From the NCBI GenBank assembly GCA_910576205.1, contig CAJTHL010000013.1, positions 93,672 through 157,671 on the forward strand: DNA of 64,000 nt, given 5' to 3'. The position numbers and the translations under genes are program-made. This document shows, one piece after another, positions 34,263 to 42,928 of this stretch. The notes beneath the pieces are model-generated. The model had not been told where the DNA came from, ran no database searches, and saw only the letters and a program-made list of their open reading frames with translations. This DNA is from Clostridia bacterium (GTDB taxonomy: Bacteria; Bacillota; Clostridia; Lachnospirales; Lachnospiraceae). The first letter of the stretch is position 1, and each line of letters opens with the position of its first letter.

Positions 34263-34967
34263 TTACAGTCCCAGGCGCTTAAACACCTCATTGTATGCCT
34301 CTTCCACATTTCCCAGATCTCTGCGGAATCTGTCTTTGTCAAGCTTCTCGTGGGTGTTGATATCCCAGAGACGGCAGGTGTCCGGGGAAGTCTCGTCCGC
34401 CAGGATAATCTGTCCCTTATACCTTCCAAATTCAATTTTAAAATCGATCAGCTCAATGCCTGCGTTTGCAAAATACTCCTTGTACACCTCGTTTACCTGG
34501 AAGGCGTACTTTGTAATGATATCGATTTCCTCCCGGGTAGCCAGGTCAAGAGCAATGGCAAAATAGTCGTTAATCAAGGGATCTCCCAGCTCATCGTTTT
34601 TGTAGCTGAATTCCAGGGTGGGGGCCTTTAAAACCGTTCCTTCCTCCACTCCCAGACGCTTGGAGAAGCTGCCTGCGGCCACATTGCGGACAATCACCTC
34701 CAGGGGCACGATCTCCACCTTCTTTACCGCCGTCTCCCTGTCGCTGAGCTCCTCAATATAATGGGTGGGAACCCCCTTCTTCTCCAGAAGCTGGAATACG
34801 CGGTTGCTCATCTTGTTATTGATAACGCCCTTTCCCACAATCGTACCCTTCTTCTGCCCGTTGAAAGCCGTGGCGTCGTCCTTGTAATCCACAATCAGTA
34901 CGTCGGGATCCTCCGTCGTATATACCTTCTTCGCCTTTCCCTCATAGAGTAAATCCAGTTTTTTCAT
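34263..34967 (-). CDS. purC: SAICAR synthase (phosphoribosylaminoimidazole-succinocarboxamide synthase)
   Basis: Joins aspartate to CAIR with ATP. 234 aa. Typical start [20 protein letters not shown] and signatures [18 protein letters not shown] and [18 protein letters not shown] 34967 is chosen over ATG 34979, which would have no spacing after its AAAGGA. It is the first gene of the purC-purF-purB group, with a plausible promoter and a leader with alternative pairings upstream. Confidence 0.95.
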   Translation of the reverse strand: MKKLDLLYEGKAKKVYTTEDPDVLIVDYKDDATAFNGQKKGTIVGKGVINNKMSNRVFQLLEKKGVPTHYIEELSDRETAVKKVEIVPLEVIVRNVAAGSFSKRLGVEEGTVLKAPTLEFSYKNDELGDPLINDYFAIALDLATREEIDIITKYAFQVNEVYKEYFANAGIELIDFKIEFGRYKGQIILADETSPDTCRLWDINTHEKLDKDRFRRDLGNVEEAYNEVFKRLGL

Positions 34968-35000
34968 CTTTGCGCCCATTCCTTTCTTAGATTAAAATAA

Positions 35001-35031
35001 GGCTGTATACCCTGTGATAAGCCTCACAGCC
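35001..35031 (-). promoter_or_regulatory. purC leader with two mutually exclusive pairings
   Basis: CTGTGA/TCACAG form a 6-bp hairpin with a 6-nt loop, while GGCTGT/ACAGCC, sharing the same CTGT bases, form a longer-range stem. Only one can exist at a time. It does not resemble the guanine riboswitch core I know. Confidence 0.35.
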
Positions 35032-35074
35032 CTTTCTGCCTGCTTCTTAAGAGCACAGACAATCTGTCAGACTA

Positions 35075-35103
35075 ATCTTAACAAATATGCCCATGAAAAG
35101 CAA
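35075..35103 (-). promoter_or_regulatory. Probable promoter of purC
   Basis: Minus strand TTGCTT (35103-35098), 17 bp, TAAGAT (35080-35075). Both boxes are partial matches with ideal spacing; about 100 nt upstream of purC. Confidence 0.45.
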
Positions 35104-35156
35104 TAGAGCAACCTTACGAAGATTGCCCCTTTGTCCAGTGATTTTTTTATATTCTT

Positions 35157-35843
35157 TTACATCTCCTCAAACTTCCGCAAAAACTCCTGCATCCTGGGAT
35201 TGGCGGAATGGAACAGCTCCTTTGGCGTCCCCTCCTCGGCAATGACGCCCTGGTCCATAAATACAATGTAATCCGCCACATTCCTGGCAAAATTCATCTC
35301 ATGGGTCACAATCACCATGGTCATATGCTCCGCCGCCAGCTCCTTGATAACCTTTAAGATTTCCCCCGTAAGCTCCGGATCCAGAGCCGAAGTGGGCTCA
35401 TCGAAAAACAGAATCTGGGGATTGAGGGCCAGAGCCCGGGCAATGGACACCCGCTGCTGCTGTCCTCCCGACAGCTGGTAGGGGTAGGCGTCTGCCTTTT
35501 CAGACAGCCCCATCTTGCCAAGAAGGGACTCCGCCTGCTCCCGCACCTCTTTCTTAGGGCGTTTCTGTACCCGTAATGGGGCGTCCATAATATTCTTCAA
35601 AACAGAATAGTGGGGGAACAGATTGAAATTCTGGAACACCAGGCCAAAGGAGCCTGTATAGCTGATGGTTCCGCCGTCCGCCGTCTCCAGACCTGTGCAG
35701 CACCGCAGCAGCGTGGATTTGCCAGAGCCGGAAGGGCCGATAATCGCCACCACCTGTCCCTGCTCTACTCTTAGGGAAATATCCTTCAGGACCTCAAGGC
35801 CCTCAAAATTCTTCCGGATATGACTGATTTCCAGTAAACTCAT
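35157..35843 (-). CDS. Polar amino acid ABC transporter ATP-binding protein (GlnQ-like)
   Basis: 228 aa ATPase of the polar amino acid uptake family. Walker [13 protein letters not shown], signature [15 protein letters not shown], Walker [15 protein letters not shown]-loop [10 protein letters not shown]. It is last of a binding protein - permease - ATPase operon, 13 bp after the permease gene. The family includes glutamine, arginine and cystine transporters; specificity rests with the binding protein and cannot be fixed here. Confidence 0.94.
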   Translation of the reverse strand: MSLLEISHIRKNFEGLEVLKDISLRVEQGQVVAIIGPSGSGKSTLLRCCTGLETADGGTISYTGSFGLVFQNFNLFPHYSVLKNIMDAPLRVQKRPKKEVREQAESLLGKMGLSEKADAYPYQLSGGQQQRVSIARALALNPQILFFDEPTSALDPELTGEILKVIKELAAEHMTMVIVTHEMNFARNVADYIVFMDQGVIAEEGTPKELFHSANPRMQEFLRKFEEM

Positions 35844-35856
35844 ACTCTTTCCTCCG

Positions 35857-36507
35857 CTAACGATAGTAACTCAGCTTCTTCTCCAGGGCCTCCGAAACCA
35901 TGGCCACCAGAAGGTTAAACACATAGTAGAACAGGGCCGCAATAATAAAGGGCACCATACTGCTCTCCGCCGCAACGATCTGCTTCGCCGTGGTAAACAT
36001 TTCCGTTACAGCCAGGGCAAAGGCCAGGGACGTATCCTTTACCAGGGTAATGGTCTCATTTGTCACCGGCGGCAGCACCCGCTTTACCATCTGGGGCAGG
36101 ATAATATGTAGAAACGTCTGTCCCCTGGAATATCCCAGGATTTTCGCCGCCTCATACTGGCCCACAGGGATGGACTCAATGCCCGCCCGGAAAATCTCCG
36201 CAAAATAGGCCGCGTAATTGATGGCAAACCCGATATAGGTAGCCGTCAGGCGGTATCCCGGCGTGATCTTAATGCCGAAAATAAAAAACGGGCCAAAATA
36301 CACCACCAGAAGCTGCAGCATCAGCGGCGTTCCCCGCATGACGGAAATATAAAATTTGGTAAGTATCCGCACCGGCCACCATTTGGACATACGCCCAAAA
36401 CACAGCACCATGCCAAGGGGCAGGGAAAAAACCAGCGTACACACAAATATTTTTACAGAAACCAGCATTCCTGCTGCCAGCTCCTGGATCATGGTCTGTA
36501 AACTCAT
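35857..36507 (-). CDS. Polar amino acid ABC transporter permease
   Basis: 216 aa with five membrane segments, HisM/GlnP family. The cytoplasmic coupling loop is [21 protein letters not shown] (EAA motif), and [19 protein letters not shown] is the family hallmark near the N-terminal third. It lies between the binding-protein gene and the ATPase gene; an intercistronic stem-loop precedes it. Confidence 0.93.
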   Translation of the reverse strand: MSLQTMIQELAAGMLVSVKIFVCTLVFSLPLGMVLCFGRMSKWWPVRILTKFYISVMRGTPLMLQLLVVYFGPFFIFGIKITPGYRLTATYIGFAINYAAYFAEIFRAGIESIPVGQYEAAKILGYSRGQTFLHIILPQMVKRVLPPVTNETITLVKDTSLAFALAVTEMFTTAKQIVAAESSMVPFIIAALFYYVFNLLVAMVSEALEKKLSYYR

Positions 36508-36556
36508 AGGAACCTCCCAATCTGATTTCTATACCTGTCTCTATGGACAGACAAAT

Positions 36557-36584
36557 AGGGGAGCCGGAAACACCCGCTCCCCCT
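36557..36584 (-). promoter_or_regulatory. Intercistronic stem-loop after the amino-acid binding-protein gene
   Basis: GGGGAGC / GCTCCCC stem (7 bp, extendable) with an 11-nt loop between the binding-protein stop and the permease start. No strong T-run follows, so it likely stabilises the upstream message or gives partial termination. Confidence 0.6.
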
Positions 36585-36594
36585 GTAGTTGCTG

Positions 36595-37509
36595 TTATTT
36601 GCCAAGACACACCGATTCGGATACGTCCCATCTGCCATCCGGGTCTTTTGCGATAGCCTCAAAGGTTCCGTCCTCCACCATCTCATACAGGGTGGCCTGC
36701 ACCTGGTCCCGGAGCTCCGTGTTGCCCTTGTAGAAACCGACGGCGTACTGCTCCGCCGCAATCTCATCGTCCAGAATCACAAAGGCGCCTTCGTCCCTCT
36801 GGGAAATCTGATATCTGGCCACGCCAATATCCATAGCGATGGCGTCCGCCGCGCCTGCCTCCAGATTGTTAAACGCGCTATTGTAATCCGGAATCTCCGT
36901 AAGGTTTCCAAAGGACTCCCGCAGATTCTTCATCTTTTCCGTGTATTCGGGATCCTCCGGGTCGTCGGTCTGAAGCGCATGAAGTGCGGAGGAATCCGCC
37001 TGCACCAGCACTTCCCTGCCAGCCAGGTCTTCCCAGGTGGAAATCCCGGAATCCGCAGCCACCACAAACACCTGGCTGTTATCAATATAGGGATCCGTAA
37101 ACTCGTACTGGTCCTCTCTGCCATTCATGGTAAATCCGTTCCAGATACAGTCGATAGCTCCGGAAGCCAGCTCCATATCCTTGCTGTCCCAGGCAATGGG
37201 CTGCTTCACCAGTTCCCAGCCAAGACGGTCACAGACCTCCTGGGCCAGACTTAAATCCACGCCCACATACTCTCCACTCTCATCCTTATATCCGTAAGGC
37301 GGAAATTCCGCGTCAAATCCAACGGTAAGTGTAGTCCTCTCCCCTGTGGAAGAGCCCTCTGTCTCCGGCTCCTGCGCGTCCTCCGGCGTCTCGCTGCCTG
37401 CGTCCTGGGTCTTATCGGGGGCAGGCGTATCCTCCTTCTTGCCGCATCCTGTCAGCAGGGCGGCTGCCATACTCATACACAATACTGCGCTCAACAACTT
37501 CTTTTTCAT
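36595..37509 (-). CDS. Amino acid ABC transporter substrate-binding lipoprotein
   Basis: 304 aa, periplasmic-binding-protein type 2 fold, family 3. Lipoprotein signal peptide with lipobox LLTGCGKK (Cys22), then an acidic, Ser/Thr-rich linker to about residue 60. The ligand domain begins LTVGFDAEFPPYGYKDESGE and has VGVDLSLAQEVCDRLGW; FDAEFPP and the WNGFTMNGRE loop are characteristic of glutamine/cystine-type receptors. Strong own promoter upstream. A cystine or glutamine ligand is plausible, not shown. Confidence 0.93.
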   Translation of the reverse strand: MKKKLLSAVLCMSMAAALLTGCGKKEDTPAPDKTQDAGSETPEDAQEPETEGSSTGERTTLTVGFDAEFPPYGYKDESGEYVGVDLSLAQEVCDRLGWELVKQPIAWDSKDMELASGAIDCIWNGFTMNGREDQYEFTDPYIDNSQVFVVAADSGISTWEDLAGREVLVQADSSALHALQTDDPEDPEYTEKMKNLRESFGNLTEIPDYNSAFNNLEAGAADAIAMDIGVARYQISQRDEGAFVILDDEIAAEQYAVGFYKGNTELRDQVQATLYEMVEDGTFEAIAKDPDGRWDVSESVCLGK

Positions 37510-37631
37510 AAGCTTCCTCCTCTTGACCGCTCTGCGCGGCCGTCTGACTTGTCTTTTCCCTGTATTTTCGTCCAGTGCTTTTTCATACTATCAATGAGCC
37601 ACTGCACTACAATAAAGTAAAGTACCCGCAT

Positions 37632-37660
37632 AGTGTACCATAAGAAAGGCGGCCTGTCAA
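37632..37660 (-). promoter_or_regulatory. Promoter of the amino acid ABC operon
   Basis: Minus strand TTGACA (37660-37655), 17 bp, TACACT (37637-37632). The -35 box lies in the loop of the terminator hairpin at 37648-37666. Confidence 0.75.
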
Positions 37661-37666
37661 GCCGCC
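37641..37666 (-). terminator. Terminator of the PilZ gene, overlapping the next promoter
   Basis: GGCGGC-TTGACA-GGCCGCC hairpin followed by TTTCTTA on the minus strand. The loop is the -35 element of the downstream operon, so one short sequence does both jobs. Confidence 0.7.
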
Positions 37667-37704
37667 CTATCAAGTAAAAAAACAGAATTCCTTTGGGTTG
37701 ACGT

Positions 37705-38061
37705 CTAGGACTCCAGAGCCCCCTTCTCACGCTCCACTACATCGTATACCTCAATCCTTTTGGCATCCAGTTCCGACATGCCGATGAAGATGGTACCGCA
37801 TATGTACTTCTCCTCTTCTGTCTGCTCAATCCGGACCACCTTCAGAAATACGTGAATGACCTCTTCCGTCCAGATCTTCAGATAAGCGTCATACACTGCG
37901 CCGATAGCCAGGGGAGCCTCACAGATAAATCCCACACCTGTCTTAGACACATCCAGCACGTCGATCTCCACTTCCTCCGCCTTGGCAGAAGCATCCTGCA
38001 TGTTTTTAAGCAATAGCTTGGCCGAAAGGCTCATGCGTCTGCTGTTTCTCTTTTCTTCCAT
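37705..38061 (-). CDS. PilZ domain protein (c-di-GMP binding)
   Basis: 118 aa single-domain PilZ. The c-di-GMP motifs are present: an RR pair near the N-terminus (KRNSRRMSLS) and DVSKTGVGFI (D/NxSxxG) about 35 residues later, followed by a six-stranded barrel pattern. As a stand-alone PilZ it would act as a c-di-GMP effector on a partner. It lies downstream of the DUF5717/DUF5716/TPR-like genes but has its own promoter (38101-38129), so it is not strictly part of that operon. Confidence 0.88.
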   Translation of the reverse strand: MEEKRNSRRMSLSAKLLLKNMQDASAKAEEVEIDVLDVSKTGVGFICEAPLAIGAVYDAYLKIWTEEVIHVFLKVVRIEQTEEEKYICGTIFIGMSELDAKRIEVYDVVEREKGALES

Positions 38062-38100
38062 CCTGTTTCCCGTCCTTTCAGAATCATTTCTATAGAAAAT

Positions 38101-38129
38101 ATTTTACCGTATTTCTATCCATTTGTAAA
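38101..38129 (-). promoter_or_regulatory. Promoter of the PilZ gene
   Basis: Minus strand TTTACA (38129-38124), 17 bp, TAAAAT (38106-38101), starting right after the stop of the upstream gene. Confidence 0.7.
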
Positions 38130-38130
38130 G

Positions 38131-38919
38131 TCAGGCATTCCGCACATTCCGCAGATATTCCCTTCGCAGTCCCTTAAGACTCTCCGCCGGGTCCGCGTCC
38201 ACGGCAAAATGCTCCTTCGCCTCCTCCATAATATGCTCCAGCCGCTCCATCATGGAAGAGAGCTGTTCCCCCCGGATGTTCTGCAGCTCCATGGCCTCCT
38301 CAAAGTCCTCCTCCGACAGGCAGAAGCGCAAAGAATAGACGTAAGAGCGCAGCACCTGGGAATCCCTCTGGTACTGGTAAGAGGTACGGAAAGCCTTGGA
38401 CGCTTTGTAGAAGAGAAACAGACGGCAGTAGCAGACCCCCAGATTATTCCACACATGGGCATAGAATTCCACTCCCAGCCGGTCACTCTGACGGATATCC
38501 AGGATCTTCTGGTATTCGTAGATAGCCGCCTGGTAATTTCCGTTGATAAAATATTCGTCTGCCCGCAGCTTTAAGCGTTCCTGCTCCTGGTAGGTGGCCA
38601 GAAGCTTCATCCGCTCCGAGAGGGCGTTCAGCTCTTCCTGTGTATAATAATCCACTTCCCGCAGGATAGCAAGAATCAGATTTGGCAGGCCAATCCCGGA
38701 CTCACTGCCTTTTTCCAGGCGCACGGCAAGGCCCTCGTCCCCGATCTCCTCCGAAATCCATCGGAACAGACGGCGTCCCAGAATCCTGCGGTCTACCATA
38801 TATACATTTTCATAGAGAAAATAAGCCAGCTCCTCCAGGGAATACAGATGGATGCCCATGCTCTCGATCTCATAGGGGATTGCCGCCCTCTTTCGTTTAC
38901 ATAAGATAACCGCACACAT
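38131..38919 (-). CDS. Hypothetical TPR-like helical protein of the DUF5716/DUF5717 locus
   Basis: 262 aa, soluble, almost all alpha-helix. The middle (about residues 115-190: ADEYFINGNYQAAIYEYQKI, then VWNNLGVCYCRLFLFYKASK) has the spacing of two TPR motifs. The N-terminal part (SMGIHLYSLEELAYFLYENV) is a separate helical domain without a known match. It is the third gene of a minus-strand set: DUF5717, DUF5716, this one, with a 69-bp gap to DUF5716. I recognise no enzyme motif; it probably works as an adaptor for the other two. Confidence 0.75.
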   Translation of the reverse strand: MCAVILCKRKRAAIPYEIESMGIHLYSLEELAYFLYENVYMVDRRILGRRLFRWISEEIGDEGLAVRLEKGSESGIGLPNLILAILREVDYYTQEELNALSERMKLLATYQEQERLKLRADEYFINGNYQAAIYEYQKILDIRQSDRLGVEFYAHVWNNLGVCYCRLFLFYKASKAFRTSYQYQRDSQVLRSYVYSLRFCLSEEDFEEAMELQNIRGEQLSSMMERLEHIMEEAKEHFAVDADPAESLKGLRREYLRNVRNA

Positions 38920-38988
38920 AATTACACGTCTCCTTACCAGAATTCCACACGATGCCGTCCCGTCCGCCCTTATTGTCTCTGCGGCCGT

Positions 38989-40158
38989 TTACAGCTCCAC
39001 CTTCTCCTCCCAGGTCAGATCTGTAGCCGGGTACAATTCCCCAAATCCCAGATCCCGGATTCCGATCTGGCAGCTTGTCCTTCCGGAAAACGCCACCTGC
39101 ACCTGAAGGCGCGTGCAGCGCTTCGGACGCTCCGGAAGCCCTTCCAGCAGAATGCTCTCTTTCAGCATGGCCTCCCCCTGGAGTGGCTGGAAAAAAATCT
39201 CCACCACCGGCGTATCATACAGCAGCGCCTCGCATTCCGCCTTTGCCTCATACCAGTTTACGCCGGCCGGAATCACCACCTCAATGCCGTTTTTTTGTCC
39301 GTTCAGGGCCCCGATGCCCACATTGCAGGGAATCTTGTCGGAACCGAAAAAGAGGTAGGGCATGGGGGGGGCCTCCCCGGCCAGCTCCGCCGCCCGGTAG
39401 CAGGCTCCCTTTGCAAAGAGATTGCTTCCCGCAAACACCCTTCGTCCCGCGCAGAGAAGCTGCAGGGATTTCTCATACCACCGCTCCTCAAAGCCGTTTC
39501 CCACCAGATAGGCGCAGGACACGATCCGCTGCTCAAACATCCGGCGGATAAGCCCCGCAAAATAAGCGTCCCGCTCCTCCCCGGTCAGCTTGTGCATATT
39601 GGGAATCTGCCAATCCTTTTGCTCCTCCACCCTGGCAAGACAGGGAAGCCGCTTCTGGTTCAGGATAAGAAGGTAAGCCTTAAGACAATCCTCCTCATAG
39701 GAGAACATGGCCACATGGTGGCTGTGGATTTCCCGGGGCTGATGCATCACATAGGAGCAGAAGCTCTCCTGCTGGGTCTGCACATAGACCTTTTTCTCCC
39801 CGATTCCCACCCGCATGGCAGCCGTTTTCACCTGCTCCACCACCTCCGGGCTGGCCTCGGGTACGGAAAACACCACGGCCCCCGCGTCTCCCAGCCTTCC
39901 CGCAAAGCGCAGCAGACGCATGGCCCTCTTCAGAAATTCCTCCGTGTTCCGGGCCGGAATCTGATACTGCTCCCCACCCGCCACGGTGGACACGGATTCC
40001 GGCTCCTCACCTCCCGGCCGCCAGAAGCTTATCTGGGAATACGGATGATTTAATTCCATTCCTACCACAAACTGTTCCATTATCTCTCCATTCCAGTACC
40101 GAATCTTTCCAATATCGTCTGTTTCCAAGTATTCCCCCAAGGAAATATCTTCATACAT
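38989..40158 (-). CDS. DUF5716 protein, Hsp70/actin-fold-like
   Basis: 389 aa. The N-terminus (VVGMELNHPYSQISFWRPGG then ESVSTVAGGEQYQIPA) is laid out like the phosphate-1 loop and following strand of Hsp70/actin ATPases, and the C-terminus (LEGLPERPKRCTRLQVQVAF, then I-R-D-L-G-F-G-E-L) resembles a beta-sandwich as in Hsp70. In the phosphate-1 loop the usual aspartate-leucine-glycine is Glu-Leu-Asn, so ATP hydrolysis is uncertain. I associate it with Lachnospiraceae DUF5716. It starts 6 bp after the DUF5717 stop, so the two are co-translated and likely bind each other. Confidence 0.75.
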   Translation of the reverse strand: MYEDISLGEYLETDDIGKIRYWNGEIMEQFVVGMELNHPYSQISFWRPGGEEPESVSTVAGGEQYQIPARNTEEFLKRAMRLLRFAGRLGDAGAVVFSVPEASPEVVEQVKTAAMRVGIGEKKVYVQTQQESFCSYVMHQPREIHSHHVAMFSYEEDCLKAYLLILNQKRLPCLARVEEQKDWQIPNMHKLTGEERDAYFAGLIRRMFEQRIVSCAYLVGNGFEERWYEKSLQLLCAGRRVFAGSNLFAKGACYRAAELAGEAPPMPYLFFGSDKIPCNVGIGALNGQKNGIEVVIPAGVNWYEAKAECEALLYDTPVVEIFFQPLQGEAMLKESILLEGLPERPKRCTRLQVQVAFSGRTSCQIGIRDLGFGELYPATDLTWEEKVEL

Positions 40159-40164
40159 CCCAGG

Positions 40165-42723
40165 CTACTTTAACCCAAACAAAGTTTCCACCAGGTACTG
40201 CTGCTTCCGGTATTCCGCCAGCTGCTCCATCAGGCGGGCTCCGTTACCCTCCTCCTGGGATCGGCACATCTCGTAAATCTGCGCGTACTTGCTCCCGGTT
40301 TCCAGCCCTTCCCGGCGGTCTCCGCTGACCGTCCGGTCCTCCGTGGTCCGCTCGCTTCCGTCCTCCAGGGTTTCCGAGATAAAATAGGTCAGCCGCTCCC
40401 CGTAAAAGAGGGTGAATTCCTTCACAAAGACCCCTGCAGCGCCGGGATAAATCCGCTCCGCCACATAGTTGCACGTATCCACCCGGGGCGTCTCCACCAC
40501 ATAGTGGATCACCACCTTATGGGCGGGATTTGTCCGGTACTCCACAAAGATCCTGTCCTCCAGCGTGTGGGGCCTTCCCAGCCGCTCCATAAGCTCCTTC
40601 ATAAAGCCGAACCGGATCCGCCTGTAGAGAAAATCTTTTACAAGGCGCTGGGCCCGGATCTGCTGAAGCTCGCTTAAATGCCGCTTCCCCGCCAGATGAC
40701 GCAGATAGGAAAGCTTACACACATCGGGCAGATCCATGTCCCAGGCGATTCCCGTTTCCATAAAGGCGAAGGCCTTCTCCGGGATTTTTTTATCTTCCAC
40801 GAAATCCTCATGGGCCAGATACGCCAGGTAGGCATTGCTTACCAGGGAATTGCCGCCGGCTTTCTCATAATCCACAAATATTTCAAAGGCGCAGTCCATG
40901 GGCTGTTCCGTAAAAAGCATCTGGGTCAGAATCCGCTCCTCCAGATCGTAGAGCTGGATTTCAAACTCCATGCCCGCCTGCCAGATGCTGACCATCCCCT
41001 CCAGGTTTCCCTGGTAATAGCCGGCCAGATATTCCAGGATACTCTCGTTGTATTTATGCTGGCAAAAAACCGCGTAGCACAGCTTTACCAGATACCCGTC
41101 CCGCTCATAGCCCCGCTCCCGTATCTGCCAGGCCGCCAGGCGCACCAGGATTTCCGGCCGCAGTAGGGAATAGCCATAGCGGCGTGTCAGATCCCAGGCT
41201 TTCAGATACATGCCCCGCATCACCAGAAGTTCTATATATTTAGCCCTGTCGATGGGAAGCATGGCCTCCGTCTGGGCCGCGAAAAACCCGTCGTCCAGTT
41301 CCTCCAGCTCCCTGTTTTCCAGATAATACCGGACGATCTCCTGGCGGATTCCCTGGCGGAAGCTCTCCGTAAACCCGCTGACACCAAGAGCCCGTTTACA
41401 GAGCTCCAGATCCTCCTGGCTGGCCACAGGACCCCCGGACATTCTGTCGCACAGATGCAGGTACAGCCCCGTATGGTAATGTAAGAGCTCCCGGCACCTG
41501 TCTATGTAGCGCTCCTTTTTAAGGAGACATGTCAGCGTATAGGGAACGCTTGTGAGATAACAGTTTCCCTGGCTGTCCACCAGCAGGATCCTGGCCTTTT
41601 CCGTGTAGACAGGAATATAGGCCGCGCCGTTTTTCAGCGGATAAACCAGGGGCTGAAGCAGGGGTTCATACAGGACCTGCACCTGCCGGATCCGCCTGTC
41701 CTTACAAGTAAGCTTCTGCACAAAGAGAATATCCGCCAGCGCCTCGGCAAAGTCAATGGTCAGCAGGCTGTCCACCAGAAACGCCTCGTACAGAACCGCC
41801 ATATCCTCGCTGATCTTCCTCTGAAGAAGCTGCTCCAGCATAAAAGGCTCTATAAGCTTTCTGTATTCCCGGAACAGGCTGGACTCCGGGTTCTCATAGC
41901 GCACCACATTGGCATACACAAAGGCCTTGTGATTAACCGAGAGCGTATTGTTATAGAGAAAATACAGCAGCACGTTCTTGGGCAGGCGCTCCGGGTATTC
42001 CTCCGGCGCAGACTGGATAAAATACTCAAACAGGTTGGTAATCTTTACCTCCTGCCCCACACCCAGGCGATACCAGTCGTGGCTCTCTTTGTCCAGCATT
42101 TCATTTTTGATGAGAATGCTGCAAATATCCGAAAGCAGCTCCCTGTTCTGGTGCGTCTCGTAGGCCTGCTTTAGCCGGGCAAACTGTCCGGGCAGAAGCT
42201 GCCTGCTCCTTAAAATCAGAGCCGCCAGACGATCCGCCTCCTCCACGGAAAGAGGCTCCGGGGGTTCACTCTCCACTATCTCCACCACCAGGTCCCGGGT
42301 CTCTTCCTCATAAGTATATACGGGCTCTATGGGGTCGGCGGAAATAAAATAGGCATAGTTGTCCACTTCCGGGTTGGGCGGCACCTGGGCCGTGACCCTG
42401 TAGGGAAGCTGATACTCCCCCGCATCTGTCACCAGGGTAAAGAATCCCTCCTCCACCTCGGATCCATACATGCCCCGGCTGTCAAAAGTATAGCGGATTT
42501 TCACTGTTCTGGACAAGAAGGAGGGGTTTTCCACCTGCATCCGGCCGGTGGAGGAATACACGATTCCCTTCAGATTTTTTCCCGTGCCCGACGAAATCAC
42601 AAACTCCCCCTGACACTGCCCGTCCACAGGCGTAGAAAATGAAATACGCGATTCAGACAGAAGAAGCGTCCGTCTCCCGCAGTCAAATTTTCCTTTTGCA
42701 AACCGTTCGATTTTTTCCCTCAC
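40165..42723 (-). CDS. DUF5717 large helical protein
   Basis: 852 aa from GTG 42723 (GGAGGGG 7-8 nt upstream); the frame is open to 42927 but that stretch is promoter and leader. The first 150 residues form a beta-sandwich of Ig type (GRRTLLLSESRISFSTPVDG, YRVTAQVPPNPEVDNYAYFI), the next 600 a helical solenoid with TPR-like periodicity, and the end is again beta-rich (ERIYPGAAGVFVKEFTLFYG). No signal peptide or membrane segment is visible. First gene of the DUF5717-DUF5716-TPR set; the function of the family is unknown to me. Confidence 0.78.
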   Translation of the reverse strand: MREKIERFAKGKFDCGRRTLLLSESRISFSTPVDGQCQGEFVISSGTGKNLKGIVYSSTGRMQVENPSFLSRTVKIRYTFDSRGMYGSEVEEGFFTLVTDAGEYQLPYRVTAQVPPNPEVDNYAYFISADPIEPVYTYEEETRDLVVEIVESEPPEPLSVEEADRLAALILRSRQLLPGQFARLKQAYETHQNRELLSDICSILIKNEMLDKESHDWYRLGVGQEVKITNLFEYFIQSAPEEYPERLPKNVLLYFLYNNTLSVNHKAFVYANVVRYENPESSLFREYRKLIEPFMLEQLLQRKISEDMAVLYEAFLVDSLLTIDFAEALADILFVQKLTCKDRRIRQVQVLYEPLLQPLVYPLKNGAAYIPVYTEKARILLVDSQGNCYLTSVPYTLTCLLKKERYIDRCRELLHYHTGLYLHLCDRMSGGPVASQEDLELCKRALGVSGFTESFRQGIRQEIVRYYLENRELEELDDGFFAAQTEAMLPIDRAKYIELLVMRGMYLKAWDLTRRYGYSLLRPEILVRLAAWQIRERGYERDGYLVKLCYAVFCQHKYNESILEYLAGYYQGNLEGMVSIWQAGMEFEIQLYDLEERILTQMLFTEQPMDCAFEIFVDYEKAGGNSLVSNAYLAYLAHEDFVEDKKIPEKAFAFMETGIAWDMDLPDVCKLSYLRHLAGKRHLSELQQIRAQRLVKDFLYRRIRFGFMKELMERLGRPHTLEDRIFVEYRTNPAHKVVIHYVVETPRVDTCNYVAERIYPGAAGVFVKEFTLFYGERLTYFISETLEDGSERTTEDRTVSGDRREGLETGSKYAQIYEMCRSQEEGNGARLMEQLAEYRKQQYLVETLFGLK

Positions 42724-42928
42724 AAGTGCCCCTCCAGTTATCCGTCCGGTAAATCTTTTTTCCGTCTTGTCACCACAGGCCGTTGCCGTTATAATATAGC
42801 TTATATGAAATTCCCCTGCCAGGGCGGATTTCATAAGCAAACGGGCAGCTCTGCTGCCGGTAATCATATAGGTTAAGTATACCACTATTTTCACAATCTG
42901 AAAAGCAAAAAGAAAAGAGGAATCCACA

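Noticed and set aside
42724..42927. 68-residue extension of the DUF5717 protein
   Set aside because: The GTG at 42723 has an excellent ribosome binding site and the extension covers the intergenic promoter region with the divergent gene.
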